This document shows positions 1 to 7,966 of a stretch of DNA of 41,343 nucleotides, in pieces. The DNA comes from Pseudomonadota bacterium (GTDB lineage: Bacteria > Pseudomonadota > Gammaproteobacteria > Burkholderiales > Burkholderiaceae_B), in assembly GCA_023440825.1 (NCBI GenBank), contig JAEXRL010000020.1, positions 1 through 41,343 on the forward strand, read 5' to 3'. Each line of letters begins with the position of its first letter. The stretch's first letter is position 1. The position numbers and the translations under genes are program-made. Below the pieces are notes generated by a model. The model was given only the letters and a program-made list of their open reading frames with translations. It was not told the origin of the DNA and did not search any database.

Positions 1-177
1 TTCTTCGTCTGGGATTTCGGTTTCGAATTCGTCTTCGAGCGCCATCACGAGCTCGACCATGTCGAGCGAGTCGGCACCGAGGTCGTCGAGAAAAGAAGAT
101 TCGTTCTTGATCTCGGCTTCGTTTACGCCAAGTTGTTCAGCGACGATCTTCTTGACGCGCTGTTCGATGCTTTCCAT
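1..177 (-). CDS. acpP: Acyl carrier protein, partial (C-terminus beyond window)
   Basis: Carries growing acyl chains on 4'-phosphopantetheine in type II fatty acid synthesis in the cytosol. The first 59 codons are present, read from an ATG at 177. The N-terminus [18 protein letters not shown] is typical of the family, and the phosphopantetheine attachment motif GADSLD is visible with its serine near residue 37. The acidic helix [14 protein letters not shown] follows. A normal ACP has about 78 residues, so roughly 20 are missing off the left edge. A GGAG Shine-Dalgarno lies about 8 nt upstream of the start. It is the last gene in view of the fab cluster, 182 bp after fabG, a gap large enough for its own promoter, as is usual for this abundant protein. 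Confidence 0.97.
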
Positions 178-194
178 GCAGATTCTCCAAGTTG

Positions 195-218
195 GGGAAT
201 AATTCCCGCAAAATAGTA
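195..218 (-). promoter_or_regulatory. Possible acpP -10 element with adjacent 13-bp palindrome
   Basis: On the minus strand a TACTAT hexamer (218-213) could be a -10 element for acpP. Immediately downstream, at the expected transcription start, lies the perfect palindrome GGGAATAATTCCC (195-207). No convincing -35 is present at the right distance, so the promoter call is weak. The palindrome is a direct observation, but its function is unknown. Confidence 0.25.
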
Positions 219-359
219 GCCACACACAATAAGTGCTTGATGGCCATGACTAAAAACAGCATTCTTGATTAAGTTCTTCCCTTGCTTGGGATGAGCTTGT
301 TATCAATCAGCCCCTACTAATCTAATAATTTTACCCGATCTGGGCGCTTAGCCAAGCTT

Positions 360-1103
360 TTACATATACATTCCACCATTTACATGGAGGGTACTACCTG
401 TAATGTACTCTGCCTGTGGGCCAGCCAGAAAGCTTACCGCATTCGCGATGTCCTGAGCAGACCCCAAGCGACCCAAAGGAATTTGTGCCAATAAGGCCGT
501 CGTTTGTCCTTCGTTCAACGCACGAGTCATATCGGTATCGATAAAGCCAGGCGCTACGCAGTTTACCGTAATATTACGACTACCGAGCTCGCGCGCCAAG
601 GCACGACTCATACCTGCCACGCCTGCTTTGGCCGCCGCATAATTACTTTGCCCTGGGTTCCCGCTTTCACCCACCACCGAAGTGATGTTAATAATACGAC
701 CCCAACGCGCTTTCATCATTGGGCGCGTCACCGCACGCGAAAGCCTAAACACGGCGCTTAGATTGGTTTGTATCACACTATCCCAATCTTCATCTTTGAG
801 GCGCATCAAAAGATTGTCACGCGTAATGCCCGCATTATTCACTAAAATATGAGGGCCACCGTCGTCCTGAGTTAGTTGTGCGATAAGACTTTCGCAAGCC
901 TGGGCATCATCAACGTTCAGTACTGCACCATAACTACCGTGCTGATTGAGCACTGCAGAAATTGCCTGAGCGCCTTTTTCCGACGTTGCGGTACCGATGA
1001 CTCGCGCACCCTTTGCCATGAGCTCGGCGGCAATGGCTTGCCCTATGCCACGTGAGGCACCCGTGACTAACGCGGTTTTACCGCTAAGACTTAAATCTTG
1101 CAT
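360..1103 (-). CDS. fabG: 3-oxoacyl-[acyl-carrier-protein] reductase
   Basis: NADPH-dependent reduction of 3-oxoacyl-ACP to 3-hydroxyacyl-ACP in the fatty acid elongation cycle. The 247-residue protein is a classical short-chain dehydrogenase of normal FabG length. It has the nucleotide-binding TGASRGIG motif at residues 14-21, the NNAG motif near residue 90, and the catalytic serine, tyrosine and lysine in NITSVVGE and SNYAAAKAG around residues 138-158. The C-terminus GSTLHVNGGMYM is characteristic of FabG. Its ATG directly abuts the fabD stop codon (1104-1106), so the two are probably translationally coupled. It sits between fabD and acpP in the conserved fab order. Confidence 0.97.
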   Translation of the reverse strand: MQDLSLSGKTALVTGASRGIGQAIAAELMAKGARVIGTATSEKGAQAISAVLNQHGSYGAVLNVDDAQACESLIAQLTQDDGGPHILVNNAGITRDNLLMRLKDEDWDSVIQTNLSAVFRLSRAVTRPMMKARWGRIINITSVVGESGNPGQSNYAAAKAGVAGMSRALARELGSRNITVNCVAPGFIDTDMTRALNEGQTTALLAQIPLGRLGSAQDIANAVSFLAGPQAEYITGSTLHVNGGMYM

Positions 1104-2039
1104 TTAGCCAACCCTTAAGGTGTCCAGCGCTACTTGCAAAGAGGCTGGATCTGTAATTGAAATCGCAGTAAGTTCGCGGTCTATGCGTTTAATCAAACCG
1201 CTTAATACTTTACCAGGACCACATTCTACGACGTGCGTGACACCTTGTGCGCGCATTGCTTGTATGGTTTCCACCCAACGCACAGCGTGCCAGGCTTGTC
1301 GTACCAATGCCGCTTTAATCTGGGCTGGCTCAGATGGGCTCAGCACATCCACATTATTGATGACAGGAACAGCAGGACTACCTAGCGCAATTTTATCCAG
1401 GGCTTGTTCTAATACCAGTGCGGCCGGCTCGAGCAGGCTGGAGTGAAAAGGTGCAGAAACAGGTAGCACCAATGCACGCTTAGCGCCGGCCTCTTTGGCC
1501 AGCTGGCAGGCACGCTCTACAGCAGCCACATTCCCTGCTATGACCACCTGCTCTGGGGCATTGAAGTTCACCGCTTCAACTACCTCATCTTGAGCAGCCT
1601 GCGCACAAACGTCTTGTACCTGCTGATCAGACAGTCCCAAAATAGCCGCCATGCCACCCTGCCCAACCGGCACAGCAGCCTGCATCGCATCGGCCCGTAC
1701 TCGCACCAAAGGCACGGCATCCTCAAGGCTCAAGGCGCCCGCAGCAGTTAAGGCAGAGTACTCACCCAAGCTATGGCCGGCCATCAGCTCGGCTTGTGGG
1801 CCGCCCGCCGTTAACCAAGCGCGATACATGGCCACCGAAGCCGTGAGCATGACAGGTTGAGTGTTAGTAGTCAGGTTAAGCTCTTGCGCAGGCCCTTGTG
1901 ACATCAAGGCGGCCAAGTCTTGACCTAAAGCTGTACTGGCCTGTTCTACGGTCTCGCGCACCACAGCAACATCCGCCCACGCATCAAGCATACCCACAGA
2001 CTGAGAGCCCTGACCGGGAAAGACAAATGCAATTTTCAT
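1104..2039 (-). CDS. fabD: Malonyl-CoA:ACP transacylase
   Basis: Transfers malonyl groups from CoA to ACP, supplying the extender for fatty acid synthesis. The protein has 311 residues from the ATG at 2039. The frame is open further upstream to 2108, but that extension has no family resemblance and overlaps the end of fabH, while MKIAFVFPGQGSQS is the standard FabD N-terminus. The nucleophile motif GHSLGEY is near residue 92, and the catalytic histidine lies in APFHSSLL in the second half. The oxyanion-hole glutamine is in the N-terminal GQGSQ. The gene lies 41 bp after fabH and abuts fabG, consistent with one operon. Confidence 0.96.
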   Translation of the reverse strand: MKIAFVFPGQGSQSVGMLDAWADVAVVRETVEQASTALGQDLAALMSQGPAQELNLTTNTQPVMLTASVAMYRAWLTAGGPQAELMAGHSLGEYSALTAAGALSLEDAVPLVRVRADAMQAAVPVGQGGMAAILGLSDQQVQDVCAQAAQDEVVEAVNFNAPEQVVIAGNVAAVERACQLAKEAGAKRALVLPVSAPFHSSLLEPAALVLEQALDKIALGSPAVPVINNVDVLSPSEPAQIKAALVRQAWHAVRWVETIQAMRAQGVTHVVECGPGKVLSGLIKRIDRELTAISITDPASLQVALDTLRVG

Positions 2040-2080
2040 TCTCGTTTTCTCGTTAAAACCGGAAAGCTGAGTTGAGCCGC

Positions 2081-3058
2081 TTAGCAGCGCACCAACACAG
2101 ACCCCCAAGTAAAGCCGCCCCCAACCCCTTGCAGCAAGATCAAGTCACCCGCCTTGACACGACCATCACGTCGCGCCACATTAAGCGCTAGCGGCACGCT
2201 AGCTGCCGAAGTGTTTGCATGCTGATCCAGGGTGATCACCACTTTTTCATTTGCTATACCCAGTCGACGACTGAGGAAATTCAAAATACGCACATTCGCC
2301 TGATGAGGAATCATCCAGTCTATGTCGCTAAGCTGTACGCCCGCCTGCTCGCAAACCTGCTGAGCCGAAGCTGCCAAGGAGGTTACCGCTAGCTTGAATA
2401 CAGCCTGACCATCCATACGCAAAAAAGGATCGCCCACGACCTGGCCATGCGACACATTACCTTTGGCGCACAGCACCCCCATCTGGCTGCCGTCTGCATT
2501 CAGTTGCGCCCCTAAAATACCCGGCTCGGAATCTGCACTTAAGACCACGGCCCCCGCACCATCCCCAAACAGCACGCAGGTAGAGCGATCGGACCAATCA
2601 AGAATGCCAGAAAAAACCTCAGCCCCAATTACCAGCGCGTGCTTAGAGCGGCCAGCACGTATCATGGCGTCTGCAGTACTTAGGGCATAAACAAAACCGC
2701 TACACACGGCCTGCACATCGAAGGCGGCTGCCCCCACATTGCCCAATTGCGCCTGCACCAAACAAGCTGTGCTGGGAAAGACATAATCAGGCGTGGATGT
2801 GGCCACAATAATTAAGTCCAGGTCCTGCGCCTCCAGCCCAGCATCTTCTAATGCCTGACGAGCGGCATGCGCAGCCAGAACGCTGCTGCCTACCCCTTCA
2901 TCAGCCAAGTGGCGCTGACGTATCCCCGTACGCTCAACAATCCACTCATCGGATGTTTCTATGCCGCGCTCGGCTAACTCAGCCGCTAATGCGTCATTAC
3001 TCACAACCCGAGGAGGCAGGTAGCCGCCCGTACCGACAATTTTGGCAAATATCGACAT
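2081..3058 (-). CDS. fabH: 3-oxoacyl-ACP synthase III (KAS III)
   Basis: Condenses acetyl-CoA with malonyl-ACP to start fatty acid chains. The 325-residue length matches FabH. The active-site cysteine is C119 in QAVCSGFVYAL. The catalytic histidine is in PHQANVRI and the asparagine in HANTSAASVPLAL, giving the full Cys-His-Asn triad. The C-terminal glycine-rich GVGGGFTWGS closes the thiolase fold. It sits 25 bp after plsX and 41 bp before fabD on the same strand, the usual arrangement that links initiation of fatty acid and phospholipid synthesis. Confidence 0.97.
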   Translation of the reverse strand: MSIFAKIVGTGGYLPPRVVSNDALAAELAERGIETSDEWIVERTGIRQRHLADEGVGSSVLAAHAARQALEDAGLEAQDLDLIIVATSTPDYVFPSTACLVQAQLGNVGAAAFDVQAVCSGFVYALSTADAMIRAGRSKHALVIGAEVFSGILDWSDRSTCVLFGDGAGAVVLSADSEPGILGAQLNADGSQMGVLCAKGNVSHGQVVGDPFLRMDGQAVFKLAVTSLAASAQQVCEQAGVQLSDIDWMIPHQANVRILNFLSRRLGIANEKVVITLDQHANTSAASVPLALNVARRDGRVKAGDLILLQGVGGGFTWGSVLVRC

Positions 3059-3083
3059 TTCTTATTCCATTGATGCTTGTAAC

Positions 3084-4163
3084 TCAGGCGCTAGGCTCTG
3101 ACTGAGGCTTATTATTGCTTTCTTGCATTGCCGCCTCATGCAAGCTAGACCGCAGTTGATCAATAGCACGGGTTGTGCCATCGAGCAGACCATTTTGCAC
3201 TGCATCACGCGCTCTTTGCAAGGCAAAGCCAAATGCATACGCATCCGCTGAACCATGACTTTTGATCACGATTCCACGCAGACCCAATAAGGCAGCACCA
3301 TTATGAGGCCGGTTATCAACGCGATCACGAAAACGGTTAAGCACTGGCTTTGCCACCAATCCAGCTGCCATGCTAAGTGCATCGCGCGTGAACTCATCGC
3401 GCATCATGGTAGCCACCATTTTCGCCAAGCCCTCGATAGACTTCAGCACCACATTACCCACGAAGCCGTCACAGACCACCACATTGACGGTGCCCTTGCA
3501 AATGTCATCACCCTCGACATTGCCATAAAAATTCAAACCGCTATTACGCAATAATTCTGCCGCGCGCTTGACCGCTTCATTGCCTTTAATTAGCTCTTCG
3601 CCAATATTAAGCAGACCCACTGTGGGCCGTTCGATACGATCCACGATACCGGCCAGGGCACTGCCCATAATGGCGAACTGCAAAAGATGCTCGGCGGTAC
3701 AGTCCACGTTAGCGCCCAAATCAAGCATAGTGGTAGCACCACCTTTTTGATTGGGTATGGACGTAGCAATAGCTGGCCTATCTATGCCATCTAAGGTTTT
3801 GAGCACATAACGTGATATAGCCATCCATGCACCAGTGTTTCCGGCAGACACGCAGGCATCCGCCAGCCCGTCTTTGACGGCCTGAGCAGCCACACGCATG
3901 GAGGAATCTTTTTTACGCCGCAACGCCACCTCGACCGAGTCGGCCATAGTGACCACCTCGGAGGCGTGCAGGATCTCATACCACGAACCATCCACATTTC
4001 CGTGCGCACGCAATGCCTGAGCGATGGATTGCTCATCGCCCACTAGCAAGCAATGCACATCGGGGAACTGCTTTGCGAAAAGCAGCGCTGCGGGCACGGT
4101 GACTGGCAAGCCAATATCACCGCCCATGCAGTCGATGGCAATACGTATTTTTTGTTGTGACAT
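3084..4163 (-). CDS. plsX: Phosphate acyltransferase PlsX
   Basis: Makes acyl-phosphate from acyl-ACP, the acyl donor for PlsY in phosphatidic acid synthesis. It acts as a peripheral membrane protein. The N-terminus RIAIDCMGGDIGLPVTVPAA and internal SAGNTGAWMA, MLDLGANVDC and NIGEELIKGNE are hallmark PlsX segments. The frame can begin at a TTG one codon earlier (4166), but the ATG at 4163 is the more ordinary start, giving 359 residues, a normal length. No strong Shine-Dalgarno is visible before it. It lies 40 bp after rpmF and 25 bp before fabH. Confidence 0.95.
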   Translation of the reverse strand: MSQQKIRIAIDCMGGDIGLPVTVPAALLFAKQFPDVHCLLVGDEQSIAQALRAHGNVDGSWYEILHASEVVTMADSVEVALRRKKDSSMRVAAQAVKDGLADACVSAGNTGAWMAISRYVLKTLDGIDRPAIATSIPNQKGGATTMLDLGANVDCTAEHLLQFAIMGSALAGIVDRIERPTVGLLNIGEELIKGNEAVKRAAELLRNSGLNFYGNVEGDDICKGTVNVVVCDGFVGNVVLKSIEGLAKMVATMMRDEFTRDALSMAAGLVAKPVLNRFRDRVDNRPHNGAALLGLRGIVIKSHGSADAYAFGFALQRARDAVQNGLLDGTTRAIDQLRSSLHEAAMQESNNKPQSEPSA

Positions 4164-4203
4164 CAAGTACGCAAGCTATACCGCTTGCATAAACAAAAAT
4201 CGA

Positions 4204-4386
4204 TTATTCGTCGTTCTTTGTTTTCAGCACTTTACGGCCACGGTACACCCCATTAGGGCTAATGTGGTGACGCAGGTGACGCTCACCAGTTGTGGGTTCT
4301 ACAGCGGTGAACGTAGCAACCAAGGCATCGTGTGAACGACGCATGCCACGACGAGATGGACTCTTTTTATTCTGCTGAACAGCCAT
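4204..4386 (-). CDS. rpmF: 50S ribosomal protein L32
   Basis: Small basic protein of the large ribosomal subunit. The 60-residue sequence begins MAVQQNKKSPSRRGMRRSHD, the defining N-terminus of bacterial L32, and ends in a lysine-rich tail. The usual zinc-ribbon cysteines are absent: histidines are seen in LRHHISPNG instead of paired CxxC motifs, as in many proteobacterial L32 proteins. A good GGAGTC ribosome-binding site lies just upstream of the ATG. It is placed between yceD and plsX, a linkage conserved across proteobacteria. Confidence 0.97.
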   Translation of the reverse strand: MAVQQNKKSPSRRGMRRSHDALVATFTAVEPTTGERHLRHHISPNGVYRGRKVLKTKNDE

Positions 4387-4451
4387 GATGACTCCTGTGT
4401 AAGACTCCTCCTGGGAGGCAGCCTAAAAATTAAGTAAATACTAATCAATAA

Positions 4452-4955
4452 TCAAGACTTCTTGAGCGCACCCAAGGCCGCAAATGGTGACGGTCTGGAC
4501 TCTTGTATGGGCTCTCCGGCGGAGAGCGCAGGCGAGTCTGGACAGACATCATGCATAGGCACATACGGTATGCTCAAAATAAGCTCGTCTTCCACCAGAC
4601 CCAGAACATCCAGTCGCCCACTACACAGTATGCGATCCGGACCCTCCACGTCGTCGTCATCCTCGAGCTGGGCTTCGTCTGAGACAACTTCCACAGTATT
4701 GGAAATATCAACAGGCCAAACGAACGGCTTTATACAGCGCTGGCATTCCAGCATTACCGATCCCTGAGCGCGGACTTCAAGCAAACGCCGATCTACAGCA
4801 TCCATAGACCCAGATAACGACCATTCGATCTCCAACTCGCCTTGCACTGGAAAATCCTGCACCAAGCGCACAAGCTGGGCACTCAAAACCTTGCCTTTGA
4901 CAAGCTGTGGCCCGCCAGACAAGCTTAGGGTGTCGATATACTGTTTCGTAGTCAT
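4452..4955 (-). CDS. yceD: YceD / DUF177 family protein (23S rRNA accumulation protein)
   Basis: Member of the YceD (DUF177) family, which in E. coli is needed for normal 23S rRNA levels; the molecular activity is not settled. The 167-residue protein carries the family's CQRC motif in MLECQRCIKPFVWPV and a second cysteine in HDVCPDSP, followed by the conserved C-terminal SPFAALGALK. These cysteines could bind a metal, but that is inference. It is the first gene of the minus-strand yceD-rpmF-plsX-fab cluster, 65 bp upstream of rpmF. The pairing with rpmF is itself strong support for the assignment. Confidence 0.92.
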   Translation of the reverse strand: MTTKQYIDTLSLSGGPQLVKGKVLSAQLVRLVQDFPVQGELEIEWSLSGSMDAVDRRLLEVRAQGSVMLECQRCIKPFVWPVDISNTVEVVSDEAQLEDDDDVEGPDRILCSGRLDVLGLVEDELILSIPYVPMHDVCPDSPALSAGEPIQESRPSPFAALGALKKS

Positions 4956-4989
4956 GGAAAACTTAAAGCTACCTAAATAGTTAGAATGT

Positions 4990-5018
4990 ATTGTACTAAA
5001 TGATCAAAACAAGTTTAA
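4990..5018 (-). promoter_or_regulatory. Candidate sigma-70 promoter for yceD-rpmF-plsX-fab
   Basis: On the minus strand TTAAAC (5018-5013) and TACAAT (4995-4990) are separated by 17 bp. The -10 matches the consensus in 5 of 6 positions and the -35 is weak. It lies about 35 bp upstream of the yceD ATG in an A+T-rich 247-bp divergent region shared with maf. Confidence 0.4.
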
Positions 5019-5202
5019 AAAACGCACACTAAATAAAGTAAATCCTTAAAGCATACACCTCTAAAACCTATCTAAACCCCTATGCAATACGCTTTAACCA
5101 AAGTACCAGCTAGCCTATAGATCATTCCAGTTATGAAGAAAACATTAGATAATAACGTGTCTGGAACAAGCCAGTCAAACAACATAGGTCAAGTAATCAG
5201 CT

Positions 5203-5802
5203 ATGCGTCTCATACTAGCATCAGGATCACGCTATCGCCGTGACATGTTAACCCGTTTACGCCTGCCTTTCACCTGTATATCGCCAGATATCGATGAAAG
5301 CCCACGCAGCAACGAAACCCCAGCGGCATTAGCCATGCGCTTAGCAGAGGAAAAAGCCAGAAAAATCATGACTCTGCACCCAGATTGCATTGTGATAGGA
5401 TCTGACCAGGTAGCGACCTACGAAGGTAAAATAATAGGCAAACCCGGCTCACATGAGGCTGCGGTCAAGCAGCTTCTGTCTCTAAGTGGCAAGCAGGTAA
5501 ATTTTCACAGTGCGCTGTGTGTCATGAATGCGACAACCACATTAAGACAGGATGTGATAACCCATTGCCACTTTCGTACATTGAGCAATACAGAAATAGA
5601 TAACTACGTAAAACTGGAACCCTCCTACGACACTGCCGGCAGTGCCAAAGCAGAGGGCCTGGGCATTACCCTCATGCAGAGCATGCGCTCGGACGACCCG
5701 AGTGCCATCATCGGTTTACCTTTAATTGCTCTTAGCAATATGCTACGAGAGCTGGGCGTCAACCCCTTACACGAACACCACAACAGCGTGACACAGGCTT
5801 AA
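5203..5802 (+). CDS. maf: Maf-family nucleotide pyrophosphatase, YceF subgroup
   Basis: Hydrolyses non-canonical nucleoside triphosphates. The YceF branch is known for 7-methyl-GTP. The 199-residue protein starts LILASGSRYRRDML, the substrate-binding Maf signature with the serine-arginine pair. It carries the catalytic aspartate in IGSDQVATYEGKIIGKPG and the DTAGSAKAEG segment. The DESPRSNETP stretch resembles YceF more than the dTTP/UTP-specific Maf proteins, so the m7GTP preference is inferred. It starts a short plus-strand group with the methyltransferase 9 bp downstream and amiD after that. A possible promoter (TTAACC, 16 bp, TATAGA) lies about 80 bp upstream. Confidence 0.92.
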   Translation: MRLILASGSRYRRDMLTRLRLPFTCISPDIDESPRSNETPAALAMRLAEEKARKIMTLHPDCIVIGSDQVATYEGKIIGKPGSHEAAVKQLLSLSGKQVNFHSALCVMNATTTLRQDVITHCHFRTLSNTEIDNYVKLEPSYDTAGSAKAEGLGITLMQSMRSDDPSAIIGLPLIALSNMLRELGVNPLHEHHNSVTQA

Positions 5803-5811
5803 ACAACGATT

Positions 5812-6534
5812 ATGTCCAAAAAAGGCACTTTACACCTCATCCCCGTTGGCCTTAGCGCCGTAAGCAGTGCGCTCTGGCTCCCCGCCTCAGTACAGCAGCT
5901 AGCCGCCAACCTGACTGTTTACATTGCCGAAAATGCAAAAACAGCACGTGCTTTTCTCAAGCACATCAATACTGCACACCCTTTGCAAGACATTCGCATT
6001 CACACACTAAGCAAGCGCGGCACGGACAAAGAACAACTGCACACTTGGCTAGAGGCGGCTCTCCAGGGGCAAGACATAGGCCTAGTCTCAGAAGCAGGAT
6101 GCCCAGCCGTAGCAGATCCGGGAGCGGCGGTCGTAGCGCTTGCTCACCAACTGGGCATTAGCGTTAAGCCACATGTAGGCCCGTCGTCCATCCTGCTAAG
6201 CCTGATGGCTAGCGGGCTGGACGGCCAACAATTTGTCTTTCATGGCTACGCCCCCGTAGACAATCAGGCACGTATCAAGCAACTCAAAAGCTGGGAGCAG
6301 CAATCCAATCAGCTCCAGCAGACACAAATACTGATTGAAACCCCCTACCGCAACCCGGGCATTTATGCCGCACTGAGCCAAAGCTTGCGTCCCGACACAC
6401 GCCTATGCATCGCCCGCGATCTGACTGGCGAGCAAGAATGGATCAATACCCAGACCATTCGGGAGTGGCGTCGCAACCCGCCTCCAGAGCTGGACAAAGT
6501 GCCATGCATTTTTTTATTTCTCGCCAAGTACTAG
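5812..6534 (+). CDS. SAM-dependent methyltransferase, tetrapyrrole methylase fold, RsmI-like paralogue
   Basis: The 240-residue protein has the tetrapyrrole methylase fold seen in RsmI, which 2'-O-methylates C1402 of 16S rRNA. Recognisable segments are LVSEAGCPAVADPG (near residues 96-109) and VGPSSILLSLMASGLDGQQF (about 124-143). The segments that are invariant in true RsmI are altered: the N-terminal IPTPIGNL-type motif is IPVGLSAV and the EDTR motif is ENAK. I therefore read it as the Maf-linked paralogue common in betaproteobacteria and do not assign the RsmI reaction. Its substrate is unknown. It follows maf by 9 bp and is probably co-transcribed. Confidence 0.85.
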   Translation: MSKKGTLHLIPVGLSAVSSALWLPASVQQLAANLTVYIAENAKTARAFLKHINTAHPLQDIRIHTLSKRGTDKEQLHTWLEAALQGQDIGLVSEAGCPAVADPGAAVVALAHQLGISVKPHVGPSSILLSLMASGLDGQQFVFHGYAPVDNQARIKQLKSWEQQSNQLQQTQILIETPYRNPGIYAALSQSLRPDTRLCIARDLTGEQEWINTQTIREWRRNPPPELDKVPCIFLFLAKY

Positions 6535-6553
6535 CTCTGTCTTAAGCGTCTTT

Positions 6554-7360
6554 ATGCCCGGCTTCTCCCTTTTCCCCTCTCGCTATTACTTATACAGCCT
6601 CGTTGCCTTTGTATGCCTGCTGCTGAGCGCCTGCGGTAGCACCCAGACAGGATTGAGAGCACTGGACACGCATCAGTCCAGCGCACACGGCAGCCGTGTG
6701 CGCTATATTGTGCTGCATTACACAGCCGGCTCCTACACCCGTTCTCTACAAACATTAACTGGCCCTGATGTCAGCGCACACTACCTGATTAGCGATCACC
6801 ACCCACCCAAACTACACCGGCTGCTTAGTGAGGATCGTCGTGCTTGGCATGCTGGACTGGGCTCTTGGTATGGCAATACGGACATCAACACGGGCTCTAT
6901 AGGCATAGAGATTGTCAATCACGGCCAGCTCGGCCCTGATCAATGGGATCCCTACAGCCCTGAACAAATCGAGCTTTTGCGCTTACTCTTGAACGACTTA
7001 GTGCACAGGCACCAGATCGCGCCGCAAAACATCATCGGACATAGCGACATGGCTCCACAACGAAAGATAGACCCCGGCCCACTCTTTCCCTGGGAGCAGC
7101 TCGCCCAGTCAGGGCTAGGGCGCTGGTATGACGAAAAAAAATCACTCGCCCTGCAAGCGCACTATCTGACACACCCCTTTCCTAGCGTCACAGCACAACA
7201 ACAATTGCTGCTTGATGCCGGTTACGAGGTTGAGCTGACTGGCCAAGCAGATACTGCCACCCGTAACGTGATTGCCGCTTTCCAAATGCATTATCGCCCC
7301 ACACGCTACGACGGCATCATGGACGCCGAAACTTTATCTATCCTGCTCTCGCTACACTGA
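6554..7360 (+). CDS. amiD: N-acetylmuramoyl-L-alanine amidase, lipoprotein (AmiD type)
   Basis: Zinc amidase that cuts the amide bond between muramic acid and the peptide stem, probably tethered to the outer membrane and acting in peptidoglycan recycling. Residues 1-27 form a lipoprotein signal with lipobox LLSAC and lipidated cysteine C27. The Amidase_2 domain follows: zinc ligands are likely the histidine in IVLHYTAG, the histidine in IIGHSDMAP and the aspartate of RKIDPGPLFPW, with the glutamate in IGIEIVN. A C-terminal peptidoglycan-binding domain (about residues 208-268) contains AFQMHYRPTRYDGIMDAET. The 3' end overlaps the convergent msrQ by 9 bp. Confidence 0.93.
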   Translation: MPGFSLFPSRYYLYSLVAFVCLLLSACGSTQTGLRALDTHQSSAHGSRVRYIVLHYTAGSYTRSLQTLTGPDVSAHYLISDHHPPKLHRLLSEDRRAWHAGLGSWYGNTDINTGSIGIEIVNHGQLGPDQWDPYSPEQIELLRLLLNDLVHRHQIAPQNIIGHSDMAPQRKIDPGPLFPWEQLAQSGLGRWYDEKKSLALQAHYLTHPFPSVTAQQQLLLDAGYEVELTGQADTATRNVIAAFQMHYRPTRYDGIMDAETLSILLSLH

Positions 7361-7966
7361 GCGCCTACGCTGCCACGCCCAGAGCACCCGCAACAGCAAT
7401 AACACAGCGATTATTGCGCCATATACCCACACCTCAGAAAAATTATTTTTCCCTAAGCGGATTAAATAAAAATGCCACAGTGACAAGAGCGCAATCCCAT
7501 ATACAGCGCGATGTAAACGCTGCCAATTTTTACCCAGACGCCGCATCCAGGCCTGAGTAGACGTAATTCCTAGCCAGAGCATCAGTAGCACCGCTACCAC
7601 ACCCCATGCCACGAAAGGCCGCTGGCATACATCCTGCCACATCAGTTTCCAGGACAAGCCCTGCTCCCACAAGGCCCAAGCAAAAGTGTGCAATACGGCA
7701 TAAAACAAACTAAACAGACCGGCCATACGGCGCAAGCGAATCAGTGAGGCCTGCCCGGTCCAGCGCCGCAAGGGTGTGATACTTAAGGTGACACACAACA
7801 GAACCAGGCACCAGATACCACTGGAACGAATCAAAAACTCCGGTGGGTTTGCCGTCAGCGAGTCTTCCCAGGCCAAATACAGCCACCGTACCAATGGATA
7901 GAGACACAAAACGAAAAAGATCGCTTTGAAACGGGTCATGCTGCGCGCATCAAGGTTTATACGCAT
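7352..7966 (-). CDS. msrQ: Haem-binding membrane subunit of the periplasmic methionine sulfoxide reductase
   Basis: Inner-membrane b-type haem protein of the ferric reductase-like family that passes electrons from the respiratory chain to MsrP. The 204-residue sequence contains about six hydrophobic segments. Histidines sit in YAVLHTFAWALWE, QRLHRAVYGIALLSLWHFY, the expected haem ligand positions of the family. Its ATG shares one base with the msrP stop codon (TAATG at 7968-7964), showing translational coupling. The coding sequence overlaps the 3' end of amiD on the other strand by 9 bp, so no terminator can lie between them without being inside a gene. Confidence 0.95.
   Translation of the reverse strand: MRINLDARSMTRFKAIFFVLCLYPLVRWLYLAWEDSLTANPPEFLIRSSGIWCLVLLCVTLSITPLRRWTGQASLIRLRRMAGLFSLFYAVLHTFAWALWEQGLSWKLMWQDVCQRPFVAWGVVAVLLMLWLGITSTQAWMRRLGKNWQRLHRAVYGIALLSLWHFYLIRLGKNNFSEVWVYGAIIAVLLLLRVLWAWQRRRSV

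Noticed and set aside
2040..2108. N-terminal extension of FabD
   Set aside because: Overlaps the 3' end of fabH, has no family resemblance, and the standard FabD N-terminus begins at ATG 2039.
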